Below are positions 30,976-39,672 of a stretch of 41,410 bases of DNA, in pieces; position 1 is the first letter of the stretch, and each line of letters begins with the position of its first letter. Both the position numbers and the translations under genes were made by a program. Where the stretch lies: NCBI RefSeq assembly GCF_016786325.1, contig NZ_JADWYU010000121.1:1-41410 (forward strand), written 5' to 3'. This stretch comes from Frankia nepalensis. Lineage in GTDB: Bacteria > Actinomycetota > Actinomycetes > Frankiales > Frankiaceae. The notes beneath the pieces were generated by a model. The model made no database searches. It was not told where the DNA came from and worked only from the letters and a program-made list of their open reading frames with translations.

Positions 30976-32796
30976 TCAGCCCGCCGGAGGCGGCCCCCAG
31001 CCACCGCCGCCGGGGGTCCGGATGGTGACGACCGAGCCGGCGGCCAGCGGGCGGCTGGCCTTGGGCGGGAGGGGCTCGCCGTCGACGTCGTCGTGGCCGA
31101 CCGCGCCGGGACCGCCGCCGGCCGCGCCCTGGGGTGCGTGGCGGCGGCGGTCGGTGAGGACGGACAGGGTCGCCGGGGCCAGCGCGCGGATCGCCCGGAC
31201 GAGGCCGGCGCCGCCCGGATGCAGGCCCGCGCCGGCGGTCGTCTCGTCCAGCTCGTAGCGCTCGACCCGCAGCGGGTACTCCAGCTCCAGCGCCTCGATC
31301 GGGGTGTTGAGGGTGTTCGTCATCCCGACGTGCACGCCGGACGGGCCCGGTCCGCGCGCCGAGGCGCCAGCGCCGCCGGCCAGCGTCTCGTAGTACGTCC
31401 AGCCGTCGCCGCCGATCACCAGGTTGTTCATCGTCCCCTGGCCCTGCGCCGGCAGCACCGGCAGCACGGTCGCCTCGTCCGCCGGCCCGTGAACCTCCCG
31501 GGCCGGTTCCTCCGGTCCGCCGGGGCCCCGGGCGGCCGCGACCGCCTGGCCGAGGGCGATGAGCACCGTGTCCGCGATCCGCTGCGACGTCTCGACGTTG
31601 CCGGCGACGACGGCGGACGGGCGGCGGGCGTCGACCAGCGACCCCGGCTCGGTGACGACGGTGAGCGGGGCGTAGGTGCCGTCGTTGGCCGGGACGTCGT
31701 CGGGCAGCAGCACCCGCAGCGCGAAGCAGCAGGCCGAGCGGGTGACGGCGCGGGGGCAGTTGACGTTGCCGCGCACGGCGGGCGAGGTGCCGGTGAAGTC
31801 CACGGTGAGGCTGTCGCCGGCGACGGTCACCGCGACCCGCAGCGGGATGTCGACGTCGTCGGCGCCGTCGCCCTCCAGTTCGCTGGCCGCCTCGTAGCGG
31901 CCGTCCGGCAGCAGCGCGACCAGCGCGCGGCCGCGCCGCTCGCCGTAGCGCAGCACCTCGGCGAAGGCGGTCAGCACGGTCGCGGCGCCGTACCGCTCGG
32001 CGAGCTCGGCCAACCGGATGCCGGCGAGCCGGTTCGCGGCCGCCTGGGCGCGCAGGTCGCCGCGGCGCAGGTCGGGGGTCCGCGAGTTCGCGCAGATGAG
32101 CTCGAGGATGTCGTCCTGCCACTCGCCGGCCTGAATCAGGCGGACCGGAGGAATGATCAGCCCTTCGGCGAAGATCTCCCGCGAGTCGGCCGGCATCGAG
32201 CCGGGTCGCATGCCGCCCATGTCCGAGTGGTGCGCCCGGGTCGCCGCATAACCGATGACCTCGCCGTCCCAGTCGGCGGCGGCGCCCGAGCCTTCTTCCT
32301 TCGGGTCCCTTCCCGCAGCCCGTGGCGGAAGCGTGATCGGGCTGACGAGGGTGACGTCGGGCAGGTGGTTGCCGCCGGCGAACGGGTCGTTGAGCACCCA
32401 GACGTCACCCGGCCCGCTTCTGGCCTTGAATGACTCTGGCCCGCTTCCGGCCTTGAATGACTCTGGCCCGCTTCCGGCCTTGAATGACTCTGGCCCGCTT
32501 CCGGCCCCGGAGGACTCTGGCCCGCTTCTGGCCCCGGATGACAGCGCCGCGCCGCGCTCGGCGACCACCCGGACCGACTCGTAGAGCGCGCCCAGATGCA
32601 CCGGGACGTGCGCCGCCTGCGCGACCATCCGGCCGTCGGCGTCGAACAGCGCGGCCGAGCAGTCCCGCCGTTCCTTGATGTTCGACGAGTACGCGCTGCG
32701 GACCAGCAGCGTCCCCATCTCCTCGGCGATCCCCGCGAGCCCGCTGGCCAGCACCGACAGCGTCACCGGGTCGAGCCCGGGCGAGACCGCGTCCAT
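30976..32796 (-). CDS. Hydantoinase B / oxoprolinase family protein
   Basis: A 606-residue HyuB-type subunit. Beginning at ATG 32796: LDPVTLSVLASGLAGIAEEM, LLVRSAYSSNIKERRDCSAA and later VLNDPFAGGNHLPDVTLV, GYAATRAHHSDMGGMRPGSM and GMTNTLNTPIEALE are all family signatures. HyuA/HyuB cleave hydantoins or 5-oxoproline with ATP. The partner HyuA is not in the window. About 45 residues between AERGAAL and GPGDVWV are a 9-residue repeat (GSGPESFKA) absent from the family. The gene is divergent from an M20 peptidase, with about 100 nt between them. A longer upstream frame is shadow of that gene. Confidence 0.9.
   Translation of the reverse strand: MDAVSPGLDPVTLSVLASGLAGIAEEMGTLLVRSAYSSNIKERRDCSAALFDADGRMVAQAAHVPVHLGALYESVRVVAERGAALSSGARSGPESSGAGSGPESFKAGSGPESFKAGSGPESFKARSGPGDVWVLNDPFAGGNHLPDVTLVSPITLPPRAAGRDPKEEGSGAAADWDGEVIGYAATRAHHSDMGGMRPGSMPADSREIFAEGLIIPPVRLIQAGEWQDDILELICANSRTPDLRRGDLRAQAAANRLAGIRLAELAERYGAATVLTAFAEVLRYGERRGRALVALLPDGRYEAASELEGDGADDVDIPLRVAVTVAGDSLTVDFTGTSPAVRGNVNCPRAVTRSACCFALRVLLPDDVPANDGTYAPLTVVTEPGSLVDARRPSAVVAGNVETSQRIADTVLIALGQAVAAARGPGGPEEPAREVHGPADEATVLPVLPAQGQGTMNNLVIGGDGWTYYETLAGGAGASARGPGPSGVHVGMTNTLNTPIEALELEYPLRVERYELDETTAGAGLHPGGAGLVRAIRALAPATLSVLTDRRRHAPQGAAGGGPGAVGHDDVDGEPLPPKASRPLAAGSVVTIRTPGGGGWGPPPAG
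32411..32545 (-). repeat. 27-bp x5 in-frame minisatellite inside hydantoinase B
   Basis: Five units of 27 bp begin at 32411, 32438, 32465, 32492 and 32519. The second and third are identical; the others differ by a few bases. Each encodes nine residues of the GSGPESFKA type. Confidence 0.97.
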
Positions 32797-32895
32797 GGCT
32801 CCAGCGTGACATCCCGGCACCCACCCTGGGCGACCAGCGGACATCTCGGGCAGGTGGCGGGAGGCGGCCGCCGGGCCCGTGGTCAGATGTGGGCC

Positions 32896-34299
32896 ATGCA
32901 AGCAGTCGCCGACCTGTCCGCCGGTCTCCCCGGCGTCCGCCCCGAACTCGTGGCCGACGTCGCCGGCCGGGTGCGGGCGCTGATGCCCAGCGCCCGTGAG
33001 GAGCTCGCCGAGCTCGTCGCCATCCCGGCCGTCTTCGACCCGAGGCTCGGCCCGTCCGAGGACTGCGCGCGGGCCGCCGACCTCGTGGCGGCCGCGCTGC
33101 GCGACGCGGGGCTGCCCGACGTACGGCTCCTGGCGACGCCGGACGGCTCGACGGCCGTGCTCGGCCACCGGCCGGCGCCGCCAGGGGCGCCGACGGTGCT
33201 GCTCTATGCCCACTACGACGTCCAGCCGCCGGGCGACGCGGCACGCTGGGACAGCCCGCCGTTCGCGCTGACCGAGCGGGACGGCCGCTGGTATGGCCGG
33301 GGCGCCGCGGACTGCAAGGGCAACCTGCTGTGCCACCTGATCGCGCTGCGGGCCGTCGGGGACGCCCCCAGGATCGGGATCAAGGTCATCGTCGAGGGCT
33401 CCGAGGAGCAGGGCACGGGCGGGCTCGAGCGGTTCGTCGAGCAGAACCCGGACGTGCTGGCCGCGGACACGATCGTGATCGCCGACTCGGGCAACGTCGC
33501 CGTCGGCGTGCCCACCATGACCACCGCGCTGCGCGGGATGGTGAGCGCCGTCGTCCGGGTGGCCACCGGCACCAGCGGCATGCACAGCGGCACCTTCGGC
33601 GGGCCGACGCCGGACGCCCTGCTCGCGCTCGTCGCGATGCTCGCGACCCTGCACAACGAGGCCGGCGACGTCACGATCCCCGGGCTCGCCAACGGCGGGG
33701 TGTGGAACGGCGAGGCCTACCCCGACGAGCGGCTGCGCGCCGACGCGCACGTGCTGCCCGGCGTCGACCTGCTCGGCAGCGGCACGGTCGCCGACCAGCT
33801 GTGGGCCCGGCCGGCGCTGACGGTGATCGGCATGGAGACGCCGCCGCTGACCGGCGCGCCCTCGTCGGTGCAGCCGAGCGCCGCCGCCCGGCTGAACCTG
33901 CGGGTGCCGCCGGGCGTCGACCCGGAGGCCGCCTACCAGCTGCTCGCCGACCACCTGCGCGCGGTGGCGCCCTGGCGCGTCCACGTCGAGGTGGAGCTGG
34001 AGGGTCACGGGGCGCCGTTCCGCGCGTCCACGGACGGGCCGGGCCACCGCGCGATGGCGGCCGCGCTGGCGACGGCCTACGGCCGGCCGGCCACGACCGC
34101 CGGGCAGGGCGGCGCGATCCCGCTGTGCAACACGTTCGCGACGACCTACCCCGATGCCGAGATCATGCTGATCGGCGTCTCCGAGCCGGCCTGCCTCATG
34201 CACGCCCCCAACGAGAGCGTGGCCCCCAGCGAGATCGAGCACATCGCCCTCGCCGAGGCCCTCTTCCTGCTCGGCTACGCCCCGGGCGCCGACGGCTGA
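32896..34299 (+). CDS. M20 family metallopeptidase (dipeptidase)
   Basis: A 467-residue zinc peptidase of the M20/M25/M40 type. Metal-ligand motifs: LLYAHYDVQPPG (about residues 102-113), GRGAADCKGNLL with the bridging Asp (about 134-145) and EGSEEQGTGG with the catalytic Glu (about 167-176). The lid/dimerisation domain follows (VATGTSGMHSGTFGGPTPDA), then the C-terminal ligand His in CLMHAPNES. Such enzymes hydrolyse dipeptides or N-acyl amino acids. ATG 32887 is an alternative start. Divergent from hydantoinase B; together they might serve hydantoin or N-carbamoyl amino acid use, although carbamoylase identity is not evident. Confidence 0.92.
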   Translation: MQAVADLSAGLPGVRPELVADVAGRVRALMPSAREELAELVAIPAVFDPRLGPSEDCARAADLVAAALRDAGLPDVRLLATPDGSTAVLGHRPAPPGAPTVLLYAHYDVQPPGDAARWDSPPFALTERDGRWYGRGAADCKGNLLCHLIALRAVGDAPRIGIKVIVEGSEEQGTGGLERFVEQNPDVLAADTIVIADSGNVAVGVPTMTTALRGMVSAVVRVATGTSGMHSGTFGGPTPDALLALVAMLATLHNEAGDVTIPGLANGGVWNGEAYPDERLRADAHVLPGVDLLGSGTVADQLWARPALTVIGMETPPLTGAPSSVQPSAAARLNLRVPPGVDPEAAYQLLADHLRAVAPWRVHVEVELEGHGAPFRASTDGPGHRAMAAALATAYGRPATTAGQGGAIPLCNTFATTYPDAEIMLIGVSEPACLMHAPNESVAPSEIEHIALAEALFLLGYAPGADG

Positions 34300-34371
34300 G
34301 CGAGGCGAGCCGGGCGGAAGCGGGCAACCCAGCGCGGGGCCCGGCACCGCAAGGTGCCATCCTTTGAGGTC

Positions 34372-37300
34372 ATGGAACCGCGGGGGGAGGAGGCTGGCGC
34401 GGCTGCGCCCTCCGCGTCCTCAGCGATCGCGCCCGACATACCAGTAGATCCCGATACCGCGGTGACAGAGAACACAGCAAGCGAGTTCGCGGGGACCGAG
34501 CCGGCCCCGCCGGCGGAGCCCACCGACGCCGCGGCCGAGCCGGCCGCGGCCCGTCGGCGGGCCACCCGGCGCGCCTCGGCCGCAAGCGCCGCCGATGCCG
34601 AGCAGGCAACCACCGAAGGACCCGCGCCCGCCGAGGAGTCGCCCGCCCAGCCGGCGCCCGCCGAGCCGGCGCCAGCGAAGCCCGCGCGCGCCCGGTCCAC
34701 GCGGGCAAGGGCCACGCCGGCGAAGACGGCGCCCACCGCGCCGACGCCGGTCCAGCTCACGCTGGCCGACCCCACTGCCGCGGAGCCGCCCCCGGCGGCC
34801 GAGCCGGCGAAGCCGAGGACCACCCGCGCCCGCTCCACCCGTCCCAAGGCCACCACCACGGGCACCCCCACCGAGACGGCGACACTCCCCGACTTCCCCG
34901 CGCCCGGCACGACCGGTCCCAGTCCGGCGAAGCCGAGGACCACCCGAGCCACGGCCACCCGCGCCACGGCCACCCCCGACGAGGCGACGGCGCTCGCCGT
35001 GCCCGCCCCGGCGGAGTCCGCCCAGGCAGAATCCGCCCCAGCGGAGTCCGCCCCGGCGGAGTCCGCCCAGGCAGAGTCCGCTCAGCCCGACGCGACCACT
35101 CCCAAGCCGGCGACACCGAGGACCACCCGCACCCGGTCCACCCGCGCCAAAGCCACCGCGGCCACGCCCACCGAAGCGGCGGAACCCACCGAACCCCCGC
35201 GGGCCGACCCCTCCCAGGCCGACGCGGCCACCCCCAAGCCGGCGACGCCGAGGACCACCCGCGCCCGCTCCACCCGCGCCAAGGCCACCGCTACGGGCAC
35301 CCCCACCGAACCGACGGCACCCGCCGAACCGACGGCACCCGCCGAACCCCCGCGGACCGACCCCTCCCAGGCGGAGCCCGCCCGGCCCGACGCGACCACT
35401 CCCAGGCCGACGACGCCGAAGGCCACCCGCGCCCGCTCCACGCGGGCCGCGGCCAGGTCGACCACCAGCGCGGCGACGGCCCGCCAGCGGCCGACGGCCG
35501 AGCCCGCCCAGATCCCGCCCGAATCTCCGGCCGTCGAGGCGACGGGACCTCGGCTGATCGACGCCGGGCCGGAGCCGGCCGAGACGCGAGCGTCCCCGGA
35601 GATCGGCTCGGCGGGCAGCGGAAGCCTCGGCGACCTGATCCGGCTGCTGATCCCGAACGACCCGACGACCGGGCCGGTCCACATCCCGCCGCCGTCGCCG
35701 GACACCGGGCCGCTGCTCCTGCCACCCATCGAGGGGCCATTCACCGGACCACTGCCCGTCACCGGACCATCGCCCGGCACCGGACCGTTGCCGGTCGAGG
35801 CGGATCCACGGACCGTCCCGCTCGCGTACCGCGGGTTCGCCGGTGAGCAAGCTCCGGATGACGCGCTGTCGGCCCTCGGCGACGAGGGCCTCGACCGGAC
35901 CGGTGACGGCGAGCCCGCCACCGGCCGGCACGGCGAAGGGCCAACGGCGGTCGCCGGCCAGGCGGGTAGCCCCGGCTCGAACGGGCTGGAGCCGGGGGAC
36001 GCGTTCGCGGTCGTCGGGGTGCTGGAGCACCACCGGCGGTGGCGGTGGGGCTGGGCGCGGTGGCTGTGGGCGCGCCTGCCGGCGGCGCTGCGCTGGCCGC
36101 TCGCCCTGCGCTGGTCGCCGGCCGCGCGCTGGACCCCACCACCTCGCTGGACGTCGGCCGCGCGCCCGCCGCGGCACCTGCGCTGGTCGCTGGCCCTGAC
36201 CTGGTCGCCGGCGCTGCGCTGGCCGCGCTACCTGCCCGACGACTCCCTCCGGCGGTGGTTGCGGACCTCGCCGCAGCCACCGGTCCGGCGCTGGGCGCGC
36301 GTCCAGTCCCCGCGGCCCCGGCAGGTCCTGGTCAGGACACGCGCCGACGGCCGGTCCACCCCGGTGTACGCGGTGGCCTTCTCGCCGGACGGGCGCCGGC
36401 TGGCGACGGCGAGCGGCGACGGGTCGGTGCGCCTGTGGGACGTCGCCGACCCGGGCGCGCCACGGCAGCTCTGGACGGTCTCGACCAGGTTCGCCGCCGG
36501 GCCGGTGGTGGCCTTCTCGCCCGACGGGGCCTGGCTGGCCACCGGGCACGACGCCACCAGCGCCGCGCTGTGGGAGATCGACGGGGAGGGCGAACCGGTG
36601 CCGCGGGCGCTGCTCCCCCACCCCGGCGGGCTGACCGGTCTGCACTTCTCCGCCGACGGGCGGCGGCTGGCCGCCACCTTCGCCGCCCAGGCCGCGCGGA
36701 TCTGGGACCTCAGCGTGCCCACCAGCCCACGCGCGCTGGGGCGCGCGGGCGACCCGCGCCTGCTGCGCGCCGCCGCGATCTTCCCGGACGGCCGATGGCT
36801 CGCGACCGCCGGTGAGCGGGTCGAGGTGTGGGACGTCGCGGCCACGCCGACGCGCCGCACGCACCTGACGGCGGGTGAGGGCCCGCTGCTCGACGTGGCG
36901 CTGGCGCCGGACGGGCGCACCATGGCGGTCGCTCGCCTCGACGGCGCCGTCGACCTGTGGCACACCCTCGACCCGTCGGCGCCCGCGCCGCGCACGTCGA
37001 TCGAGGCGCACGCGGGCTGGGTCACCTCGGTCGCGTTCGGCGCGGACGGCCGCTGGCTGGCGACCGTGAGCGCGGAGCAGGTCGCGCTGTGGGACCTGAA
37101 CGATCCGACCACGGCGGTGGGCCGGCTGCGCGCGAAGCAGCCGGTGACCGGCGTCGCCTTCGCCCCCAACCGGGGCCTGCTGGCCGTCGCGAGCCTCGAC
37201 GGGTCCGTGACGCTGCTGCGCCCGACCGCGCCGCTGGCCCCGCTCGAGCGGGGCGTCCAGCTGGCGGCCGGGCGCGAGCCCGCGCATGCCGTCGCCGCGT

Positions 37301-38067
37301 CCGCGGCCGGGGCCCGGGCCGCCGACCCCGCCGTTCCCCTGACAGGCCCCGTCACCGTCGACGCGGTCACCGACGCCGTGACCGTCGGCGTGGTCACCGA
37401 CCCCGTCACCAGGGCGGGCGATGACGACACCGGCCCGGTCACGGCCGAGACCCGACCAGTACACCTCCTGGGCGCGGACGCCATGGGCGCCGCCGGGGTC
37501 CCGGGCCGGCGCCGCCGCCGGCGCGGGACGAGCCGTGGGGCGGCCCTCGGCGCGCTCGGTGTGGTCGCCCTCTCCTTCCTGCTGGGCTTCGGCCCCATGT
37601 TCGGAACTCCCCCCGCGCTGTCGCTGGCCGCGGGGCTGCTGCTGACGCTGGGCCTGGTGGTGTCGCTGGGGGCCGCCATCTGGATGCCGGAGGGCGGCGG
37701 GAAACGTCATCAGGCTGGCGGCGCGGGGCGGCCGACGGCGCGGGCGGCCGGCCGGCGAGCCGCCGGCGCGCACACGTGGCCGGCCGGCCGGTCACGGCTG
37801 GGCCGAGCGGGCGGGATGGACGGGCCGCCGCGGCGGATGGGCGTGACGGGCGACCGGCCAGACCCCGGGGACGACGACGGCGCGGGCCCGCTCACGACTT
37901 CGGCCACGGACCGCGCGGGGCACGGCGATGGGCACGCCGAGAAGGACGCCGGCGCGGCCACGGACGCCGGCCCGGCCGACGGCGAGGAGCCCGGCGTCAG
38001 CGTGGGCACGAACACCGCGGCGGCCGACGCTCTGACGGTCCCCGCGCCAGCACGCCCGGTGGTATAA
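34372..38067 (+). CDS. Large WD40 beta-propeller protein with disordered N-terminus and C-terminal membrane segments
   Basis: A 1231-residue protein with four zones. Residues 1-420: disordered Ala/Thr/Pro/Glu with repeated basic blocks (RTTRARSTRAKATATGTP type, five or so copies), similar to histone H1-like tails. Residues about 553-645: an Arg/Trp-rich tract (RRWRWGWARWLWARL, LRWSPAARW). Residues about 665-952: seven WD40 units, each with an [AGF]-x-DGRxLA core and most ending LWD-like, making one full propeller. Residues about 1060-1104: two hydrophobic segments (GALGVVALSFLLGFGPMF, LSLAAGLLLTLGLVVSLGA) in a basic context, then a disordered tail. It is probably a membrane-bound scaffold; no kinase domain is present. 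Confidence 0.85.
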   Translation: MEPRGEEAGAAAPSASSAIAPDIPVDPDTAVTENTASEFAGTEPAPPAEPTDAAAEPAAARRRATRRASAASAADAEQATTEGPAPAEESPAQPAPAEPAPAKPARARSTRARATPAKTAPTAPTPVQLTLADPTAAEPPPAAEPAKPRTTRARSTRPKATTTGTPTETATLPDFPAPGTTGPSPAKPRTTRATATRATATPDEATALAVPAPAESAQAESAPAESAPAESAQAESAQPDATTPKPATPRTTRTRSTRAKATAATPTEAAEPTEPPRADPSQADAATPKPATPRTTRARSTRAKATATGTPTEPTAPAEPTAPAEPPRTDPSQAEPARPDATTPRPTTPKATRARSTRAAARSTTSAATARQRPTAEPAQIPPESPAVEATGPRLIDAGPEPAETRASPEIGSAGSGSLGDLIRLLIPNDPTTGPVHIPPPSPDTGPLLLPPIEGPFTGPLPVTGPSPGTGPLPVEADPRTVPLAYRGFAGEQAPDDALSALGDEGLDRTGDGEPATGRHGEGPTAVAGQAGSPGSNGLEPGDAFAVVGVLEHHRRWRWGWARWLWARLPAALRWPLALRWSPAARWTPPPRWTSAARPPRHLRWSLALTWSPALRWPRYLPDDSLRRWLRTSPQPPVRRWARVQSPRPRQVLVRTRADGRSTPVYAVAFSPDGRRLATASGDGSVRLWDVADPGAPRQLWTVSTRFAAGPVVAFSPDGAWLATGHDATSAALWEIDGEGEPVPRALLPHPGGLTGLHFSADGRRLAATFAAQAARIWDLSVPTSPRALGRAGDPRLLRAAAIFPDGRWLATAGERVEVWDVAATPTRRTHLTAGEGPLLDVALAPDGRTMAVARLDGAVDLWHTLDPSAPAPRTSIEAHAGWVTSVAFGADGRWLATVSAEQVALWDLNDPTTAVGRLRAKQPVTGVAFAPNRGLLAVASLDGSVTLLRPTAPLAPLERGVQLAAGREPAHAVAASAAGARAADPAVPLTGPVTVDAVTDAVTVGVVTDPVTRAGDDDTGPVTAETRPVHLLGADAMGAAGVPGRRRRRRGTSRGAALGALGVVALSFLLGFGPMFGTPPALSLAAGLLLTLGLVVSLGAAIWMPEGGGKRHQAGGAGRPTARAAGRRAAGAHTWPAGRSRLGRAGGMDGPPRRMGVTGDRPDPGDDDGAGPLTTSATDRAGHGDGHAEKDAGAATDAGPADGEEPGVSVGTNTAAADALTVPAPARPVV

Positions 38068-38093
38068 GGACGCGGAGTCATCACCGAAAGCCG

Positions 38094-38122
38094 TTACCAA
38101 AGCCGGCTGGGTCATCTAGGCT
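38094..38122 (+). promoter_or_regulatory. Candidate promoter of the peroxiredoxin unit
   Basis: TTACCA (38094-38099), 17-nt spacer, TAGGCT (38117-38122). The transcript would begin about 38130 and include the inverted repeat and the short ORF. Confidence 0.5.
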
Positions 38123-38149
38123 CGACCGCTGGTTAGTAATGGCCAAACA

Positions 38150-38173
38150 GGGTGAAAGGGATTTCGTTCACCC
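38150..38173 (+). promoter_or_regulatory. GGGTGAA-n10-TTCACCC inverted repeat in the peroxiredoxin leader
   Basis: Perfect 7-bp arms at 38150-38156 and 38167-38173, in an AT-richer leader. Operator or RNA hairpin. Confidence 0.45.
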
Positions 38174-38222
38174 TCGCCAGGCCGGAGTAGCACCCAAAAT
38201 CCAACATCAACAGGAGACTCCG

Positions 38223-38267
38223 ATGCCAGCGCAGACCCCGGCGCCCGACGCGACGGCCGGGCATTGA
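38223..38267 (+). CDS. 14-codon upstream ORF before the peroxiredoxin
   Basis: AGGAG lies 6-7 nt before ATG 38223; the ORF reads MPAQTPAPDATAGH and stops at 38265-38267, one base before the peroxiredoxin ATG (38269) in another frame. It carries the only good ribosome binding site in the leader, so peroxiredoxin translation is probably coupled to it. The peptide may be a regulatory leader, or a relic of an N-terminus lost by frameshift. It lacks Cys codons. Confidence 0.55.
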   Translation: MPAQTPAPDATAGH

Positions 38268-38268
38268 G

Positions 38269-38742
38269 ATGGCTACCCCCGCGGTGGGCCAGCAGGCCCC
38301 GGATTTCACGCTTCCAGGTCTAGTTGTCCGCGACGGCGAGGCGACCCACGGCGACTACTCCCTCGCCAGCGCCAAGGGCACCCCGGTCGTTCTCGCGTTC
38401 TACCCCGGCGACGAGACGCCCGTCTGCACCAAGCAACTGTGCTCGTATGCCGACAGCATGGAGGTCTTCTCAGGCGTCGGCGCCCAGGTCTGGGGGATCA
38501 GCCCTCAAAGCATCGACAGCCACGAACGGTTCGCGAAGAACCGCGGTCTGTCGTTCCCGCTGCTGGCCGACGTCGACCGGACGGTCGCCCGCCTGTACGG
38601 CATCGCGATGCCCGGCCTCGGGCTGCGCCGCTCGGTGTTCCTCGTGGGCGGCGACGGCGTGCTGCGCTGGAAGAACGTCGGCCTGATCGGCGTGACGTAC
38701 GCCACCGCCGACGAGATCGGCAAGGAGCTCGCCCGCCTGTAG
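38269..38742 (+). CDS. Peroxiredoxin (AhpC/TSA, BCP-like)
   Basis: A 157-residue thiol peroxidase. The peroxidatic Cys53 in YPGDETPVCTKQLC is followed by Cys58, the five-residue spacing typical of BCP/PrxQ enzymes that form an intramolecular disulfide. The N-terminus (VGQQAPDFTLPGL) and DVDRTVARLYGI, SVFLVGGDGVLRWKNV complete the thioredoxin fold. It removes hydrogen peroxide and organic hydroperoxides. The ATG has no ribosome binding site of its own and lies one nucleotide after the short ORF. In a mycothiol-producing cell, reduction by thioredoxin or mycoredoxin is plausible. Confidence 0.93.
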   Translation: MATPAVGQQAPDFTLPGLVVRDGEATHGDYSLASAKGTPVVLAFYPGDETPVCTKQLCSYADSMEVFSGVGAQVWGISPQSIDSHERFAKNRGLSFPLLADVDRTVARLYGIAMPGLGLRRSVFLVGGDGVLRWKNVGLIGVTYATADEIGKELARL

Positions 38743-38945
38743 AACCGGACGCCCACCGGTCCGCTCCAGGGCGCTGTTCATGGGTCCCGCGGGCTGGGTT
38801 CACGCGTCCGGCGGGGCTGGTTCATGAGCTCGGCGGGACGATGAGCCAGGGTGCGGACCGGTGGGAAGCTCGACTGTCATACAGTCGCGGGTAGGGGTCG
38901 CTGGCCGGGACCCTCGGATACTCAACCGAGAGGTGGGGGGCAGCC
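38743..38945. other. Spacer with three degenerate ~30-bp repeats and a MerR-type dyad
   Basis: Three degenerate tandem units around GCTGGTTCAYG occupy about 38770-38840. No gene found. The dyad at 38871-38887 is given separately. Confidence 0.5.
38871..38887 (+). promoter_or_regulatory. Palindromic candidate operator before the MerR pair
   Basis: CGACTGT-CAT-ACAGTCG, perfect 7-bp arms with a 3-nt centre, 58 nt before the first MerR start. Position and symmetry fit a MerR-type operator within a promoter spacer. Confidence 0.5.
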
Positions 38946-39536
38946 TTGTTCACCGCCCGACGGGATCCGGACGGGTCCGCGCCGGAAGCGCCCACGGTCG
39001 CTGCCGGCTCCGTGCTCCAGATCGGGGACGTGGCCCGCCAGGTTGGCCTGTCGCTGCGTACCGTCCGCTTCTACGAGGAGGCGGGGCTACTCACCCCGGT
39101 CGGGCGGACCCAGGGTGGCTTCCGGCTGTACGACGAGGACGCCCTCGACCGCCTTCTTCTGATCAAGCGGATGAAGCCGCTCGGTTTCACCCTCGAGGAG
39201 ATGCGCTCCCTGCTGGGCGTGCGCGACGAACTGCGCCTGCCAGACCTGGCGCCCGACCGTCGGCACGAGCTCCAGGAACGGCTCAGGACCTGGGCGGTGC
39301 TCGCCGAGGGGAAGCTCGCCGACCTGCGGGCGCGGGCGGGCATCGCCGCCGACTTCGTCGCCGGCCTGCACGACGACGCGGCCCGCGAGCCCGATCCGCC
39401 GGCGGGCACCGCCGACACGACCCCCGGTGACGGCGCCAGCGCCGTGACCAGCGACGATGTCAGCCAGGATGACGTCAGCCAGGATGGTGAGACCCGTGCC
39501 GGGCCACCGACCGAAACGACCTCCGACACAATCTGA
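38946..39536 (+). CDS. MerR family transcriptional regulator (first of a tandem pair)
   Basis: A 196-residue regulator beginning at a TTG. Winged helix: VLQIGDVARQVGLSLRTVRF and YEEAGLLTPVGRTQGGFRLY, where the wing keeps the usual G-G-F-R-x-Y. Then DALDRLLLIKRMKPLGFTLE is the second DNA-binding part, and LRTWAVLAEGKLADLRARAG the dimerisation coil. The C-terminal ~60 residues are Asp/Thr-rich and disordered. No Cys or other metal site is present, so the inducer is not a thiophilic metal. The next gene is a paralogue 136 nt downstream. Confidence 0.88.
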   Translation: MFTARRDPDGSAPEAPTVAAGSVLQIGDVARQVGLSLRTVRFYEEAGLLTPVGRTQGGFRLYDEDALDRLLLIKRMKPLGFTLEEMRSLLGVRDELRLPDLAPDRRHELQERLRTWAVLAEGKLADLRARAGIAADFVAGLHDDAAREPDPPAGTADTTPGDGASAVTSDDVSQDDVSQDGETRAGPPTETTSDTI

Positions 39537-39672
39537 CCGCCCGCCCCGCCGGGGCCACCCTGTCCAGCCGGCGGCGATGAACACGCCGGCGGGCGTGGGT
39601 ACGGGCCGTTCCACGTTCCCGCCCGGACCCCGCCCAGTCCCCCGTCCGACTCAGCATCGAGTAAGGGTTCAG

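Noticed and set aside
32797-34347. N-terminal extension of the hydantoinase B frame by about 517 codons
   Set aside because: It lies antisense to the M20 peptidase, which has all metal motifs. The conserved HyuB start is at 32796.
36039-36815. Alternative frame across the Arg/Trp tract of the WD40 protein, which reads as a smoother Ala/Val-rich sequence
   Set aside because: Third-position GC is higher in the main frame, which continues straight into WD40 repeats. A frameshift pair cannot be fully excluded.
34420-37773. 1117-codon open frame on the minus strand opposite the WD40 gene
   Set aside because: Translation is Arg/Gly/Gln-rich without domains; the plus frame has seven WD40 units and high third-position GC. 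It is a shadow caused by GC bias.
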